This document shows, one piece after another, positions 18,557 through 27,912 of a stretch of DNA of 64,000 nucleotides. The number at the start of each line of letters is the position of its first letter. The first letter of the stretch is position 1. Source of the DNA: Shewanella nanhaiensis (lineage in GTDB: Bacteria; Pseudomonadota; Gammaproteobacteria; Enterobacterales; Shewanellaceae); contig NZ_JAHZST010000013.1 of assembly GCF_019457885.1 (NCBI RefSeq), positions 62,001-126,000 on the forward strand, written 5' to 3'. The notes under the pieces are model-generated. The model made no database searches. It was not told the DNA's origin and saw nothing but the letters and a program-made list of their open reading frames with translations. The position numbers and the translations under genes are program-made.

Positions 18557-19579
18557 ATGATAAAAGTCTTAGTCGTTGATGACTCACCATTAGTAAGACA
18601 ACTACTAACTCACTTACTAAGCGACGCCCCAGATATCAAGGTTGTCGGTACAGCAGAAGATCCTTACGAAGCAAGAGAACAGATAAAAAGGCTGCATCCA
18701 GATGTGCTAACTCTGGATATAGAGATGCCGAAAATGGATGGGATCGCTTTTCTTAGAAATCTGATGAAACTTAAACCTATGCCAGTCATCATGGTTTCAA
18801 CCCTCACAGAAAAAGGTGCAGCAGTCACCTTAGAAGCATTATCTATCGGTGCAGTAGATTTTATTTTAAAACCTAAATCAGACCTCACAAGCAGGCTAAT
18901 GGAGTACAGAGAGGAGCTGATTGAAAAGATTCATTTCGCTTCCAAAAGCACTATTCGACCACATACGCCAATACCTAAGCCAAGTAGCGCTAAACAGAAG
19001 TCAACCTATTCACGAAATAAGGTGATCGCTATAGGTGCATCAACTGGTGGAACCGAAGCCATTCAGCGCTTAATCTGCCAACTCCCACACGACATATCCC
19101 CAATCGTTATCGCCCAACATATCCCAGCCGCCTTTAGCACCTCATTTGCTAAGCGCCTAAATAGTAATGCAAGCATGACAGTCATTGAGTCTCAAGGTGG
19201 GGAGCTACTAAAACCGGGTACAGCTTATTTAGCACCTGGTAGTGCGCACTTGATAGTAGAAAGGAAGGGAATGTCTCTTTATACCAAGCTACTCGATACA
19301 GACCCAGTTAATCGCCATAGACCCTCTGTTGACGTGCTTTTTGATAGTGTCGCTGAGTCGGTAGGTAAATCTGCATTAGGGGTTATTCTCACAGGAATGG
19401 GCAAAGATGGCGCCAAAGGTTTACTTAATATGAGAAATAAGGGCTCTTTCACCGTGGCTCAAGATGAAGCTAGCTCTGTCGTTTGGGGAATGCCAGGTGC
19501 AGCGGTCGATATTGAAGCCAGCAGTGAGATCCTACATATAGATAGGATCCCACAAAAAATTCTATCCCTATTAAAATAA
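18557..19579 (+). CDS. cheB: Chemotaxis methylesterase CheB
   Basis: CheB removes methyl groups from receptors when phosphorylated by CheA. The 340-residue product has a receiver domain with phosphoacceptor D54 (LTLDIEMPKMDG) and a C-terminal esterase. The catalytic triad lies in IGASTGGTEA (Ser), IAQHIPAAFS (His) and GMGKDGAKG (Asp). ATG at 18557 has AAAGGAA upstream; an ATG at 18500 is in frame but less likely. The 99 bp between cheR and cheB hold no cheD gene, which often lies there. Last gene of the operon. Confidence 0.96.
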   Translation: MIKVLVVDDSPLVRQLLTHLLSDAPDIKVVGTAEDPYEAREQIKRLHPDVLTLDIEMPKMDGIAFLRNLMKLKPMPVIMVSTLTEKGAAVTLEALSIGAVDFILKPKSDLTSRLMEYREELIEKIHFASKSTIRPHTPIPKPSSAKQKSTYSRNKVIAIGASTGGTEAIQRLICQLPHDISPIVIAQHIPAAFSTSFAKRLNSNASMTVIESQGGELLKPGTAYLAPGSAHLIVERKGMSLYTKLLDTDPVNRHRPSVDVLFDSVAESVGKSALGVILTGMGKDGAKGLLNMRNKGSFTVAQDEASSVVWGMPGAAVDIEASSEILHIDRIPQKILSLLK

Positions 19580-19595
19580 GCAGATAAAGATACTT

Positions 19596-20624
19596 TTATT
19601 CACTGGCACTTCTTACCCAAGCCTGTGAAAACCAATAGTAACCAGTTCTACTTTTACTGGGTACCGTACAGTTGTAGCGGGATCTTCCAACAGGCAGATC
19701 TAATTCGGCCCGTATACTAAACTCATTCCCACTGAGCCAAAGTGGCGCTTTAGCGCCTTGACCTTGGATATAACACATCATCTGATGTGGATAGATATCA
19801 TTGATATCCAAAGTCACTTTCAACTCAGGTCTCCAGTGACCACTCTTCAACTCAGGATCGCTCATATTCTGCGATAAAACGGGCATATTTAAACTGTGTA
19901 ACTTTACTTTCAGGCTAGTTAAATCCGCGTAGACTCCGGCAACAGGAAATCGAGGCAGAGCAGTAAGCGATGAGTAGTGTCCCGCAGCCCCAGATTGCTG
20001 GCCCAAACCAATAAAACCATTGCGTGTAAGCATTGACTCAATCGCTTGGTTATACTCCCCATACGGATAAGCTAACATCTTATGGTTTTGACCTGTCGCT
20101 AACGATATCTCCCGCTCCGTCTTTAAGATATTCTCCTCCACTCTAGCAAGCCACTGCTCCTGCGTCTCTCCTTCGAGCTTTCGAATCAAGTGTTCATGAG
20201 CCCAACTATGGTTTGCAATTTCAGCTCCCTCCTTCGACAATGCAACAAGCTCCTCCCAGCTCATCATCTCACGATACTTTGCTTTTATCGGCTCAATCGA
20301 GACAAATAAGGTGTAGGGAAAACCATATTCCTTTAAAATAGGGTGGGCTGTTTTGGCGATACTTCGATAGCCATCATCAAAGGTTATCACCACAGTTTTA
20401 TCAGGAATCGCCTGCTCTCTTTTTATCGCATCTACAACCTGAGAAAGCGGTTTAACAATAAAATCATTTTCAGCTAAATACTGCATCTGCTCACGAAACT
20501 GTTCCGGTGTAACACTGGTAATGGCAGGTGTTGATGCTGAAACATGGTGATACTGTAAAATCACAGCGGCCTGCGCTGAAAAACAGATCATTGCAGACAG
20601 AATTACTAGCATGCTTTTAAACAT
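19596..20624 (-). CDS. Secreted polysaccharide deacetylase (NodB domain)
   Basis: A 342-residue carbohydrate esterase family 4 protein with a signal peptide (1-19, ending AQA). NodB motifs: QYHHV near the N terminus, TFDDGYRS with the metal/catalytic Asp pair, and ANHSWAHEH (metal His pair); YPYG follows. The C-terminal ~90 residues form an extra domain of unknown role. Substrate cannot be fixed; peptidoglycan or an exopolysaccharide of the PgaB type is possible. It is convergent with cheB (16 bp apart) and divergent from the MATE gene (24 bp apart). Confidence 0.88.
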   Translation of the reverse strand: MFKSMLVILSAMICFSAQAAVILQYHHVSASTPAITSVTPEQFREQMQYLAENDFIVKPLSQVVDAIKREQAIPDKTVVITFDDGYRSIAKTAHPILKEYGFPYTLFVSIEPIKAKYREMMSWEELVALSKEGAEIANHSWAHEHLIRKLEGETQEQWLARVEENILKTEREISLATGQNHKMLAYPYGEYNQAIESMLTRNGFIGLGQQSGAAGHYSSLTALPRFPVAGVYADLTSLKVKLHSLNMPVLSQNMSDPELKSGHWRPELKVTLDINDIYPHQMMCYIQGQGAKAPLWLSGNEFSIRAELDLPVGRSRYNCTVPSKSRTGYYWFSQAWVRSASE

Positions 20625-20648
20625 AAAATATCGAACCTCTGAGATAAT

Positions 20649-21983
20649 ATGCCCCCTGTTGAACTTCTATTAAACAAACAGAAAAACAAACAGTTATTGG
20701 CACTCGCTCTGCCCATGATATTGTCCAATATCACAGTCCCTTTACTTGGGCTTGTGGACACGGCTGTAGTGGGCCATTTAAGTAATGCCTACTATCTAGG
20801 CGGTGTAGCTGTTGGATCAACTATCATCACACTTATACTGTGGATGTTAGGTTTTTTGAGAATGGCGACAACAGGCTTAGTCGCGCAGTCCTTTGGTGCG
20901 GGAGATACACAAACCCAATACAAATTGTTACTTCAAGCGGGAAGTTTAGCGCTTATTTTAGGTGTAACTGCTGTAGTACTGCAACTCCCCATTCTCAATG
21001 GTGCATTATCACTCACAGATGCTAGTGCAGAGGTCGAACGCTATTGCCGCGAATATTTCAGTATCAGGATCTGGTCAACCCCATTTGCACTGCTCAACTT
21101 GGTTCTTTTAGGCTGGCTACTTGGCAGGCAACAACCTAGAGCCGCAATGTGGCAACTCATTGTTGCCAACTTAGCCAATATAGGGCTCGATGTTCTATTC
21201 GTTCTAGGTTTAGGCTGGGGAGTCAAAGGTGCCGCACTCGCTTCTGTTTTTGCCGATATGGCAGGTTTCCTTGTCGCCTTTACCATGATTTATAAAGAGC
21301 TAAATAAAATAGGAAACTTCAAATTTTTAGCGCTATGTAAAGAGTTGAACATCAGCAGTTATCACAAACTACTGACCCTTAATGCTGATATATTTATTCG
21401 CAGCTTATGTTTGCAACTATCTTTTGCCTTTATGACATTTCAAGGCGCTGGATTAGGAGATAAAACCGTTGCAGCAAACGCTGTGTTACTGAATCTATTA
21501 CTGCTTATCTCCTACGCGTTAGATGGTATTGCTTATTATGCTGAAGCGGAAGTTGGCCGCGCTTATGGCCAGAAAAACAGAAAATTAATGCAGGAGAGCG
21601 TCACTTTAGCCTGGCTCTGGTCTGGGATTTCCGCAGTCTTATTCACGCTACTTTTCGCCTTTGGAGGAGAGAGTATTATCAAGCTGCTAACCAGTATCGA
21701 AGATGTGAGATTAGTCGCTAGTGAGTTTCTTTTCTGGGTAGTACTGCTTCCGCTACTCTCATTTGGCTCCTATCTTTTTGATGGCGTATATATCGGAGCC
21801 GCTAAGGGCAAGGTCATGAGAAACAGCATGATAATATCCACATTTGGGATATTTTTCCCCGTATGGTTTCTGCTGCAAGATAATGGTAATCACGCCCTAT
21901 GGGCAGCCATGAGCGCGTTTATGCTGGCAAGAAGTCTGACGCTAACACTTCACTATCGATACCGCTTAAGTAAAATTATCTAA
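20649..21983 (+). CDS. dinF: MATE family efflux transporter, DinF-like
   Basis: A 444-residue, 12-helix protein of the MatE fold with two homologous halves. LVDTAVVGHLSNAYYLGGVAVGS and LGFLRMATTGLVAQSFGAGD are typical of DinF, which exports toxic compounds and bile salts using a cation gradient. In E. coli dinF lies beside lexA and is SOS-induced; here it is 19 kb away and no CTGT-N8-ACAG box is visible upstream. The ATG at 20649 has only a weak GAG-type ribosome site. Its stop codon overlaps the first base of the inverted-repeat element. Confidence 0.88.
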   Translation: MPPVELLLNKQKNKQLLALALPMILSNITVPLLGLVDTAVVGHLSNAYYLGGVAVGSTIITLILWMLGFLRMATTGLVAQSFGAGDTQTQYKLLLQAGSLALILGVTAVVLQLPILNGALSLTDASAEVERYCREYFSIRIWSTPFALLNLVLLGWLLGRQQPRAAMWQLIVANLANIGLDVLFVLGLGWGVKGAALASVFADMAGFLVAFTMIYKELNKIGNFKFLALCKELNISSYHKLLTLNADIFIRSLCLQLSFAFMTFQGAGLGDKTVAANAVLLNLLLLISYALDGIAYYAEAEVGRAYGQKNRKLMQESVTLAWLWSGISAVLFTLLFAFGGESIIKLLTSIEDVRLVASEFLFWVVLLPLLSFGSYLFDGVYIGAAKGKVMRNSMIISTFGIFFPVWFLLQDNGNHALWAAMSAFMLARSLTLTLHYRYRLSKII

Positions 21984-22248
21984 TACCAATTACATTAAGT
22001 ATGTAATCAATTCAGAGTGCCTCAGGGTTTTCTATTCAAGGCGCATTGGCGAGGAAATGGTTACTCCCTTTTAAGTCAATGCAAAGCAGAAGAGGAAATC
22101 CTGAGTCGCTCACATAGTGCGGGGTTCAAAGCACTTTATGCTACGTTTGGGGCTTTAGATATAGAATAACTATTAGCTTCAATCCCCAGCCTTGCCTACA
22201 GCGCTTTGAACTCCCGCTGAATGGTCAGATACTTAATGCAACTGGTAT
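21983..22248. repeat. 266-bp MITE-like interspersed element with 20-bp inverted termini
   Basis: The left end ATACCAATTACATTAAGTAT (21983-22002) and right end ATACTTAATGCAACTGGTAT (22229-22248) are inverted repeats matching at 18 of 20 positions. Inside are two further inverted pairs: GAGTGCCTCAGG (22015-22026) with CCTGAGTCGCTC (22100-22111), and GCGGGGTTCAAAGC (22119-22132) with GCGCTTTGAACTCCCGC (22201-22217). It contains no coding frame. This is the structure of a non-autonomous, transposase-mobilised or RNA-folding repeat. I recall near-identical sequences scattered in Shewanella genomes, but only one copy lies in this window. Confidence 0.8.
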
Positions 22249-22267
22249 AACATCTTCGTAACGCAAC

Positions 22268-22304
22268 AAAAAAGCGAGTGGACATAATATCCACTCGCTT
22301 TTTT
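22268..22304. terminator. Bidirectional terminator between dinF and nfuA
   Basis: A long perfect stem (GCGAGTGGA / TCCACTCGC plus flanking A6/T6 pairing) with loop CATAATA. T runs on both strands suit termination of the + strand dinF and - strand nfuA transcripts. Confidence 0.92.
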
Positions 22305-22322
22305 ATTTATCAAAACTTGAAT

Positions 22323-22901
22323 TTATTGGTATGAGTGATCGCCAGCTTGATGCTCTGTCGCATCTTTAACGCCTGTTAGCTCACCTGGGAACATCTCAAG
22401 CAGCTGCTTTTCGATACCATCTTTCAGTGTCACATCTACCATAGAGCAGCCATTACAACCACCACCAAACTGCAGGATAGCGATCCCCTCTTCTGTCACT
22501 TCAAGCAACATGATATTTCCGCCATGGCTAGCAAGCTGAGGGTTAATTTCAGACTGAATCACATACTCGATACGTTCATTAAGCGGCGCATCTGAAGAGA
22601 CTTTGCGCATCTTCGCATTTGGCGCTTTTAGCGTTAATTGTGAACCAAGCTGATCGGTAACAAAATCGATTGTGGCATCTTCAAGGAAAGGCGCTGATTT
22701 CTCATCGACCATGGCATTAAAACCGTTATATTCAAACTCCATATCGTCGGCTTCAACAGCATCAGGTGGACAATATGAAACCCCACACTCAGCTGTCGCT
22801 GTACCAGGGCTAATTACGAATACACGAATGTGAGTTCCTTCAGGCTGATCTGCTAACAAGTTAACAAAATGGGCCTGAGCGGCATCGGAAATGGTGATCA
22901 T
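22323..22901 (-). CDS. nfuA: Fe/S biogenesis protein NfuA
   Basis: NfuA is a carrier that receives an iron-sulfur cluster and passes it to target proteins, notably under oxidative stress or iron limitation. The 192-residue product has an N-terminal degenerate A-type domain (C39, C44) and a C-terminal Nfu domain with the cluster-binding C149-N-G-C152 motif. Both Nfu cysteines match the E. coli positions and the length is the same as E. coli (191). The transcript ends at the strong bidirectional hairpin. Confidence 0.97.
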   Translation of the reverse strand: MITISDAAQAHFVNLLADQPEGTHIRVFVISPGTATAECGVSYCPPDAVEADDMEFEYNGFNAMVDEKSAPFLEDATIDFVTDQLGSQLTLKAPNAKMRKVSSDAPLNERIEYVIQSEINPQLASHGGNIMLLEVTEEGIAILQFGGGCNGCSMVDVTLKDGIEKQLLEMFPGELTGVKDATEHQAGDHSYQ

Positions 22902-23130
22902 TAAGACAAGCTCCGTCAGGTAAAACTTGAGTGTTTTAGTATGGATTGCTCATATGATACTCTGACTGAGTTCAGCTTTGTAGTCCTCAATTAAATTGGT
23001 TTACCCTTTTTATTGAAAGAATTACGCAGTAAAGCCCTCCTAGCTTACACTTATTATCGATAATATTTATGGATAAAATAGCACCTAAATGCTAATTTAA
23101 CCTTATATTACAAGTATAAAGATACTCCCC

Positions 23131-25677
23131 ATGCTAAGAGCTCTGCTTTATTTTTTTGCGGCCAGCTATCTGTTCGTTACCTTGCCATCTGCATTTGCAG
23201 TTACCACTCAAAATTTGAGCTCAGTCTCAAATTTGACGCCTATCTCAGGGTTAACGTCACCTGAAGCATTTCTTGGCTACCCATTAGGAAAGTGGCATCT
23301 AAGGCACGATCAAATAAACTACTACTTAAAGCAGCTCGCAAGTGAAAGCGATAGATTATCCATTGAACACACTGGTGAAAGCTTTGAACAGAGACAACAA
23401 TTAACAGCCGTTATCACCTCAAAATCAAACCAAGCGCATTTAGATAAGATCCTTGCTAAACGTAAAGAGGTTAAATCAGGAAAAAAACAGACTGGCCCCC
23501 TCATTATATGGTTGGCATATTCGATACATGGAGATGAAGCCAGCGGGGCTCATACCGCCTTAGCCTTAAGCTATCTACTCGCCAGCAGTAACGACAGCTG
23601 GGTAAAGCAACTTCTCGATGAGACGGTTGTGCTTATCACTCCGACCCAAAATCCCGATGGCTTTGATCGTTTCTCTAACTGGACCAATAATTACCGCGGT
23701 CAGGTCGATGTCAGTGATCCTCGCCATAAAGAGCATAAACAGAACTGGCCAACAGGAAGAACCAACCACTATTTCGCCGATCTCAACCGTGACTGGCTAT
23801 TTCTACGTCATCCTGAGTCTCGTGGTAGGGTTGCACTCTTTCACAAATGGCAGCCACACTATGTTGGTGACTTCCATGAGATGAATAGCGATAGCAGCTA
23901 CTTTTTTCAACCGGGAGTTCCTGAAAGAACCCACCCTCTCACCCCGGAGAAAAACCAGCAATTAACGGAAAAGCTCGCTCAGTTTCACCGTCAAGCACTC
24001 GATAACGAGGGCCAGGAGTACTTCAGCCGCCAAGTATTCGATGATTACTTCTATGGCAAAGGCTCCACATACCCAGATATAAATGGCTCAATCGGCGTCC
24101 TATTCGAACAATCAAGCCCTAAGGGTCAAGTTCAGAACACTGGTAATAGTGAACTAACCTTAAATGATGCCATCAACAACCATTTTGCAACCTCTATATC
24201 AAGCTTGAAAGGCGCTTTGGCACTCAAAGCTCAGTTACTTGATTACCAGAGTCAATTCTATCAAGGAAGAGACAAAGCAAAGCAAAAGGGCCGCCAAGCA
24301 GGCTACTTAATTGGTGCAAACGAAAACAGAGCTAGAGTCAAAGATCTAGAAGATCTGCTCAAGCAACATCAAATCACCTTCTACTATCTGACTAAGCCAG
24401 TAACTCAAAAAAATAGAGAGTTTGCCGTAAATGGCAGCCTGTTCATTCCTCTCAACCAAGCACAAAAAAGTTTACTGCTCGCTATGTTTGATAACCGTAA
24501 AGAGTTTAACGACCCTACTTTTTACGATGTATCAAGCTGGAACATAGAGGATGCCTACGATCTGGATATGGCAAGAGGGGTCAAACTCGATATTGATGTG
24601 TTATCGACAGAGCCTCCAGTGCTAGATAAATTAACACTCAAGCCTGAAGCTGCCGCACTGCTTATCAATTGGCAACAAGATTCGGCAGCGAGCCTACTTG
24701 AGCAGCTCCTCCAGCAAAACATTCATGTGAAGTTTGCAGCTAAGCCTTTCAGTATCCATATTAACGGTAAAGAGCAACATTATGCTGCTGGCAGCTTACA
24801 GGTTCCGCTCAAGCAGTCAAAAACCTCCTTTGAGGAACTCAAAAGCACCATCACAGAGTTTCAACGACATCATCCGATTAATATCACCTCGGTTAACAGC
24901 AGTGCGAGTCGTTCCGGGATCGATTTAGGCAGCCCAGATTTTCACTTAATTAAGCCGGTTAAACCTTTAATCATCACAGGTTATGGCGTTGATGAGTCTG
25001 AAGCTGGAGAGCTTTGGTACTACCTAGATACTAAGCTTGGCGTACCCACTACCTTAGTTGATGCCACACGCGTGTCTCAAATTCCATTGAATGAGTATAC
25101 CCATGTGATCTTACCCGGTGGCCACTACTCCTCAATGAGTGAAGTACTTGCCAGAAAACTGGGACAGTTTGCCAGTAAAGGAGGCGTCGTTATTGCTCAA
25201 AAGGGCGCATTAAGTTGGCTTAACAAGAACCACTTACTTAAAGCCGATCTTAAAGAATCTCGGTTTTTTAAACTGCTTTTTGACAGCAGTGACTTAAGCT
25301 TTGGTGACAAAGATACTCTATCGGCTCGTCAATCTATCGGCGGAGCAATACTCGAGCTCAAGCTCGATACTAGTCACCCACTTAGCTTTGGTTTACCAGA
25401 TTCAAAACTGCCCATACTGAAGAATAAAGCCTTAGGACTTGAAGACAGCTCCACACCATTTAGCCTAGTTGCTAGGTACGCCGAGAAGCCACTTTTAAGT
25501 GGTTATCTTGCTAAAGAGTATCAAAGGAGCTTGTCTGAGAGTCCCGCGATATTGGTTGAGCCCAGGGGTAAAGGAGCCGTGGTACTATTGGCCGATAATT
25601 TGATGTTTAGAAATATCTGGCTAAGCTCAGAGAAAGTATATGCTAACGCCCTCTACTTCATTCCGGTCTTGAACTAG
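23131..25677 (+). CDS. Secreted M14 family zinc carboxypeptidase
   Basis: An 848-residue exported metallopeptidase with a signal peptide (1-23, ending AFA). The M14 domain occupies about residues 45-370: zinc ligands H133 and E136 (HGDEASG) and H249 (DFHEMNSDSS), with the substrate-binding DLNRDW between them. The remaining ~470 residues are of the kind found in large Shewanella M14 peptidases; they include a class I glutamine-amidotransferase-like segment (VILPGGHY, about 660-700) that lacks an obvious catalytic Cys. It likely trims extracellular or periplasmic peptides; the exact substrate is unknown. It ends 5 bp before the convergent comF stop. Confidence 0.88.
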   Translation: MLRALLYFFAASYLFVTLPSAFAVTTQNLSSVSNLTPISGLTSPEAFLGYPLGKWHLRHDQINYYLKQLASESDRLSIEHTGESFEQRQQLTAVITSKSNQAHLDKILAKRKEVKSGKKQTGPLIIWLAYSIHGDEASGAHTALALSYLLASSNDSWVKQLLDETVVLITPTQNPDGFDRFSNWTNNYRGQVDVSDPRHKEHKQNWPTGRTNHYFADLNRDWLFLRHPESRGRVALFHKWQPHYVGDFHEMNSDSSYFFQPGVPERTHPLTPEKNQQLTEKLAQFHRQALDNEGQEYFSRQVFDDYFYGKGSTYPDINGSIGVLFEQSSPKGQVQNTGNSELTLNDAINNHFATSISSLKGALALKAQLLDYQSQFYQGRDKAKQKGRQAGYLIGANENRARVKDLEDLLKQHQITFYYLTKPVTQKNREFAVNGSLFIPLNQAQKSLLLAMFDNRKEFNDPTFYDVSSWNIEDAYDLDMARGVKLDIDVLSTEPPVLDKLTLKPEAAALLINWQQDSAASLLEQLLQQNIHVKFAAKPFSIHINGKEQHYAAGSLQVPLKQSKTSFEELKSTITEFQRHHPINITSVNSSASRSGIDLGSPDFHLIKPVKPLIITGYGVDESEAGELWYYLDTKLGVPTTLVDATRVSQIPLNEYTHVILPGGHYSSMSEVLARKLGQFASKGGVVIAQKGALSWLNKNHLLKADLKESRFFKLLFDSSDLSFGDKDTLSARQSIGGAILELKLDTSHPLSFGLPDSKLPILKNKALGLEDSSTPFSLVARYAEKPLLSGYLAKEYQRSLSESPAILVEPRGKGAVVLLADNLMFRNIWLSSEKVYANALYFIPVLN

Positions 25678-25682
25678 TTTCA

Positions 25683-26507
25683 TCAATCCAACAGCCCCGG
25701 TGCTTCAGCTCTTGCTAAGCACCAGACCTGTACATGGATATGCCGTTTTTCGAGTAAACTGGCTATCTCCTTAGCCGTTGTACCCGTTGTCACCACATCA
25801 TCTATCAAAGCGACTCTCTGATAGGGAAGATCATCGGCAAGCCTAAACGCCGATAAGAGATTATGACGCCTCTGCTTTCCGGTCAATCCAGCTTGGGATC
25901 TTGTATCCACAACACGCTCAACAGCATTCGTTACAATGGGAATATTGAGCCGTTTATCAATTTCATTAGCAATCAACCAAGCCTGATTAAAGCCTCTCTT
26001 TCTTAATCGCTTAGCGTGTAGCGGTACAGGTATCAATACCTGAGGAAATTGCAGTAAGTTTAACTTTTCCATCTCTCGAACTCGACGAACTAAAGCTTGA
26101 GATAGGATAGGAAGCGCTGCAAATTGAGATTGGTATTTCATCGCGCCAATCCACCTTCCTAGCCCTTGATGATAACTACATGGAGCAATAACACTCAAAG
26201 GCTGACTCTTAGTACATTGGCCGCAAAACTTTGTTTGAAGTTGCATTGAGCAACCGCAACCTTGGCAGATTGGTTGGTGGTATAACCCACTGCGCAAACA
26301 CGCAGAGCAAAGACCTCTAGATGGTAGTGAGACGCTTTGATGGCACATCAAGCAACGATTCGGTAAACTTGCAGAAACCCACTGCATGATCTTGATAAAG
26401 ACAGATGAAAGTGGCCAGTCTCGAATTAACACAGATTTCATTGAAGAGATACGCAACATAAGCTGGCCCCATAGAGATATGAGTCCTGCACTCATCTTCT
26501 GCTTCAT
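25683..26507 (-). CDS. comF: ComF/GntX family amidophosphoribosyltransferase-like protein
   Basis: ComF proteins are needed for DNA uptake in naturally competent bacteria and for use of extracellular DNA in others. The product has a zinc-finger-like N-terminal part (CLMCHQS, CSAC, CQGCGC, CGQC; about residues 50-100) and a C-terminal PRTase fold with the PRPP loop ALIDDVVTTGTT. RKRGFNQA is the usual family motif. The start is uncertain: I use the ATG at 26507, but a TTG at 26540 or later ATGs are possible because none has a strong ribosome site. GntX in E. coli is 227 residues. It is divergent from bioH, the arrangement also seen in E. coli. Confidence 0.88.
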   Translation of the reverse strand: MKQKMSAGLISLWGQLMLRISSMKSVLIRDWPLSSVFIKIMQWVSASLPNRCLMCHQSVSLPSRGLCSACLRSGLYHQPICQGCGCSMQLQTKFCGQCTKSQPLSVIAPCSYHQGLGRWIGAMKYQSQFAALPILSQALVRRVREMEKLNLLQFPQVLIPVPLHAKRLRKRGFNQAWLIANEIDKRLNIPIVTNAVERVVDTRSQAGLTGKQRRHNLLSAFRLADDLPYQRVALIDDVVTTGTTAKEIASLLEKRHIHVQVWCLARAEAPGLLD

Positions 26508-26564
26508 AGGCTCATTTTCCAATATAAAGATTAACAACAACTTGAGAATCAGGAAGCCCGCTTA

Positions 26565-27341
26565 ATGAGTTCGAGCTTACACATAGAGTCGATTGGCCAA
26601 GGTCAAGAGCTCGTCATCCTTCATGGTTGGGGAGTCAATAGTTCGGTCTTCACTCCGCTACATGCGTCCCTATCTCAGTATAGAGTCCACTATGTCGATC
26701 TGCCCGGTTTCGGCCACAGCGACGCGATTGATGGCGATCTGGATGATTGGGTTGATGCCATTATTAATCAAGTCCCTAACACAGCTATCTGGATAGGCTG
26801 GTCTCTGGGTGGTTTAGTCGCGACTAAAGCGGCCTTAAGATTTCCCGAGCAGGTCAAAGGGTTAGTCACCATCGCCTCCTCCCCCTGTTTTATGGCGCGT
26901 GAGGATGAGTCTTGGCCAGGGATCCCTCCTCAAGTGCTATCGCAGTTCTCAACTCAACTGCAACAAAATATCGGTAAAACAGTCGAGCGCTTTCTCGCGA
27001 TCCAAGCCATGGGAAGCGCAACAGCAAAAGAGGATATAAAACAACTAAAGGAGCTGGTTCTTTCTCGACCTCTACCCAAGGACTCAGCCCTAGCTCAGGG
27101 GTTAGAGATGTTGGAAAACATAGACCTTAGAGCTCAACTCCCCCAAATAGAGCAGCCTTGGTTAAGGATCTGGGGCCGACTAGATGGACTCGTCCCCAGG
27201 AGGGTACCGCCATTGATGCCTAACCAACAGGTGCACTTTAGCGATCTCATACTCCCAAAAGCTTCACACGCACCTTTTCTATCCCACAGGGATGAGTTCC
27301 TTGCAGGACTTAATGATTGGCTAGACAAGGTGATCACCTAG
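26565..27341 (+). CDS. bioH: Pimeloyl-ACP methyl ester carboxylesterase BioH
   Basis: BioH hydrolyses the methyl ester of pimeloyl-ACP and so ends the disguised fatty-acid elongation that makes the biotin precursor. The 258-residue alpha/beta hydrolase has the triad S80 (GWSLGG), D207 (RLDGLV) and H235 (ASHAPF), the same spacing as E. coli BioH. The oxyanion segment HGWGVNSSVF is also present. Divergent neighbour comF matches the E. coli bioH-gntX layout. Confidence 0.96.
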   Translation: MSSSLHIESIGQGQELVILHGWGVNSSVFTPLHASLSQYRVHYVDLPGFGHSDAIDGDLDDWVDAIINQVPNTAIWIGWSLGGLVATKAALRFPEQVKGLVTIASSPCFMAREDESWPGIPPQVLSQFSTQLQQNIGKTVERFLAIQAMGSATAKEDIKQLKELVLSRPLPKDSALAQGLEMLENIDLRAQLPQIEQPWLRIWGRLDGLVPRRVPPLMPNQQVHFSDLILPKASHAPFLSHRDEFLAGLNDWLDKVIT

Positions 27342-27402
27342 TATTTCTTTATCTTCGACCTAAACAAGGTTATTATTTAACCAGAGGTCGGAGATAAATA
27401 TT

Positions 27403-27912
27403 ATGTTAGTCGTCACCAACTACCCCAATGTGCCCATAGCGACAACTAATGCCGCTACCGACGCTGCGCGCACAGATAATCTCCAAAGACCTCCCGTGAT
27501 CCCGCCACAAGAGATGACCAAAGGTCATGAAGAGCGCCCCTTTACTCCTCAGCATGAACGTACTGCACAGCACGCGGACGTGCTTGCAAGATTAAATGAA
27601 AAGAGTCAGGGAAAGCAGCAAGGCACCGGGCAACAGCAAGAGGATGCCAAACAGCAACAGAAGCAGACACAACCACAGCAAGCCTTAATGGTTAAAGACC
27701 TCCTCAAGGGAAAACCTGCCCTGCAAAGGCGGGATATTCGTAATAATCAGTACGAGATGAGTGCAAATAGAGATGAAGGCGGCAAAGAGACGAGAACACG
27801 GGTTCTCGATCAACCTTCAGAAGTTTATCAGATGTTTGGCCAACACATTGAAGCCTTCTACCAAGAGCAGACTAAGCCTGTCGCTCAATCTGCAATCTCA
27901 GCCTTTATCTAA
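27403..27912 (+). CDS. Hypothetical Gln-rich protein
   Basis: A 169-residue soluble protein that I do not recognise by function. It has no signal peptide or membrane helix. The middle (about 60-100) is rich in Gln and Lys and looks disordered. The flanks are more complex, with a C-terminal segment (about 105-169) including YQMFGQHIEAFYQEQ that may fold. GAGGTCGGAGAT lies upstream of the ATG. Its last 8 bases overlap the end of the opposite-strand sulfatase gene. Conservation in Shewanella is likely but not shown here. Confidence 0.75.
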   Translation: MLVVTNYPNVPIATTNAATDAARTDNLQRPPVIPPQEMTKGHEERPFTPQHERTAQHADVLARLNEKSQGKQQGTGQQQEDAKQQQKQTQPQQALMVKDLLKGKPALQRRDIRNNQYEMSANRDEGGKETRTRVLDQPSEVYQMFGQHIEAFYQEQTKPVAQSAISAFI

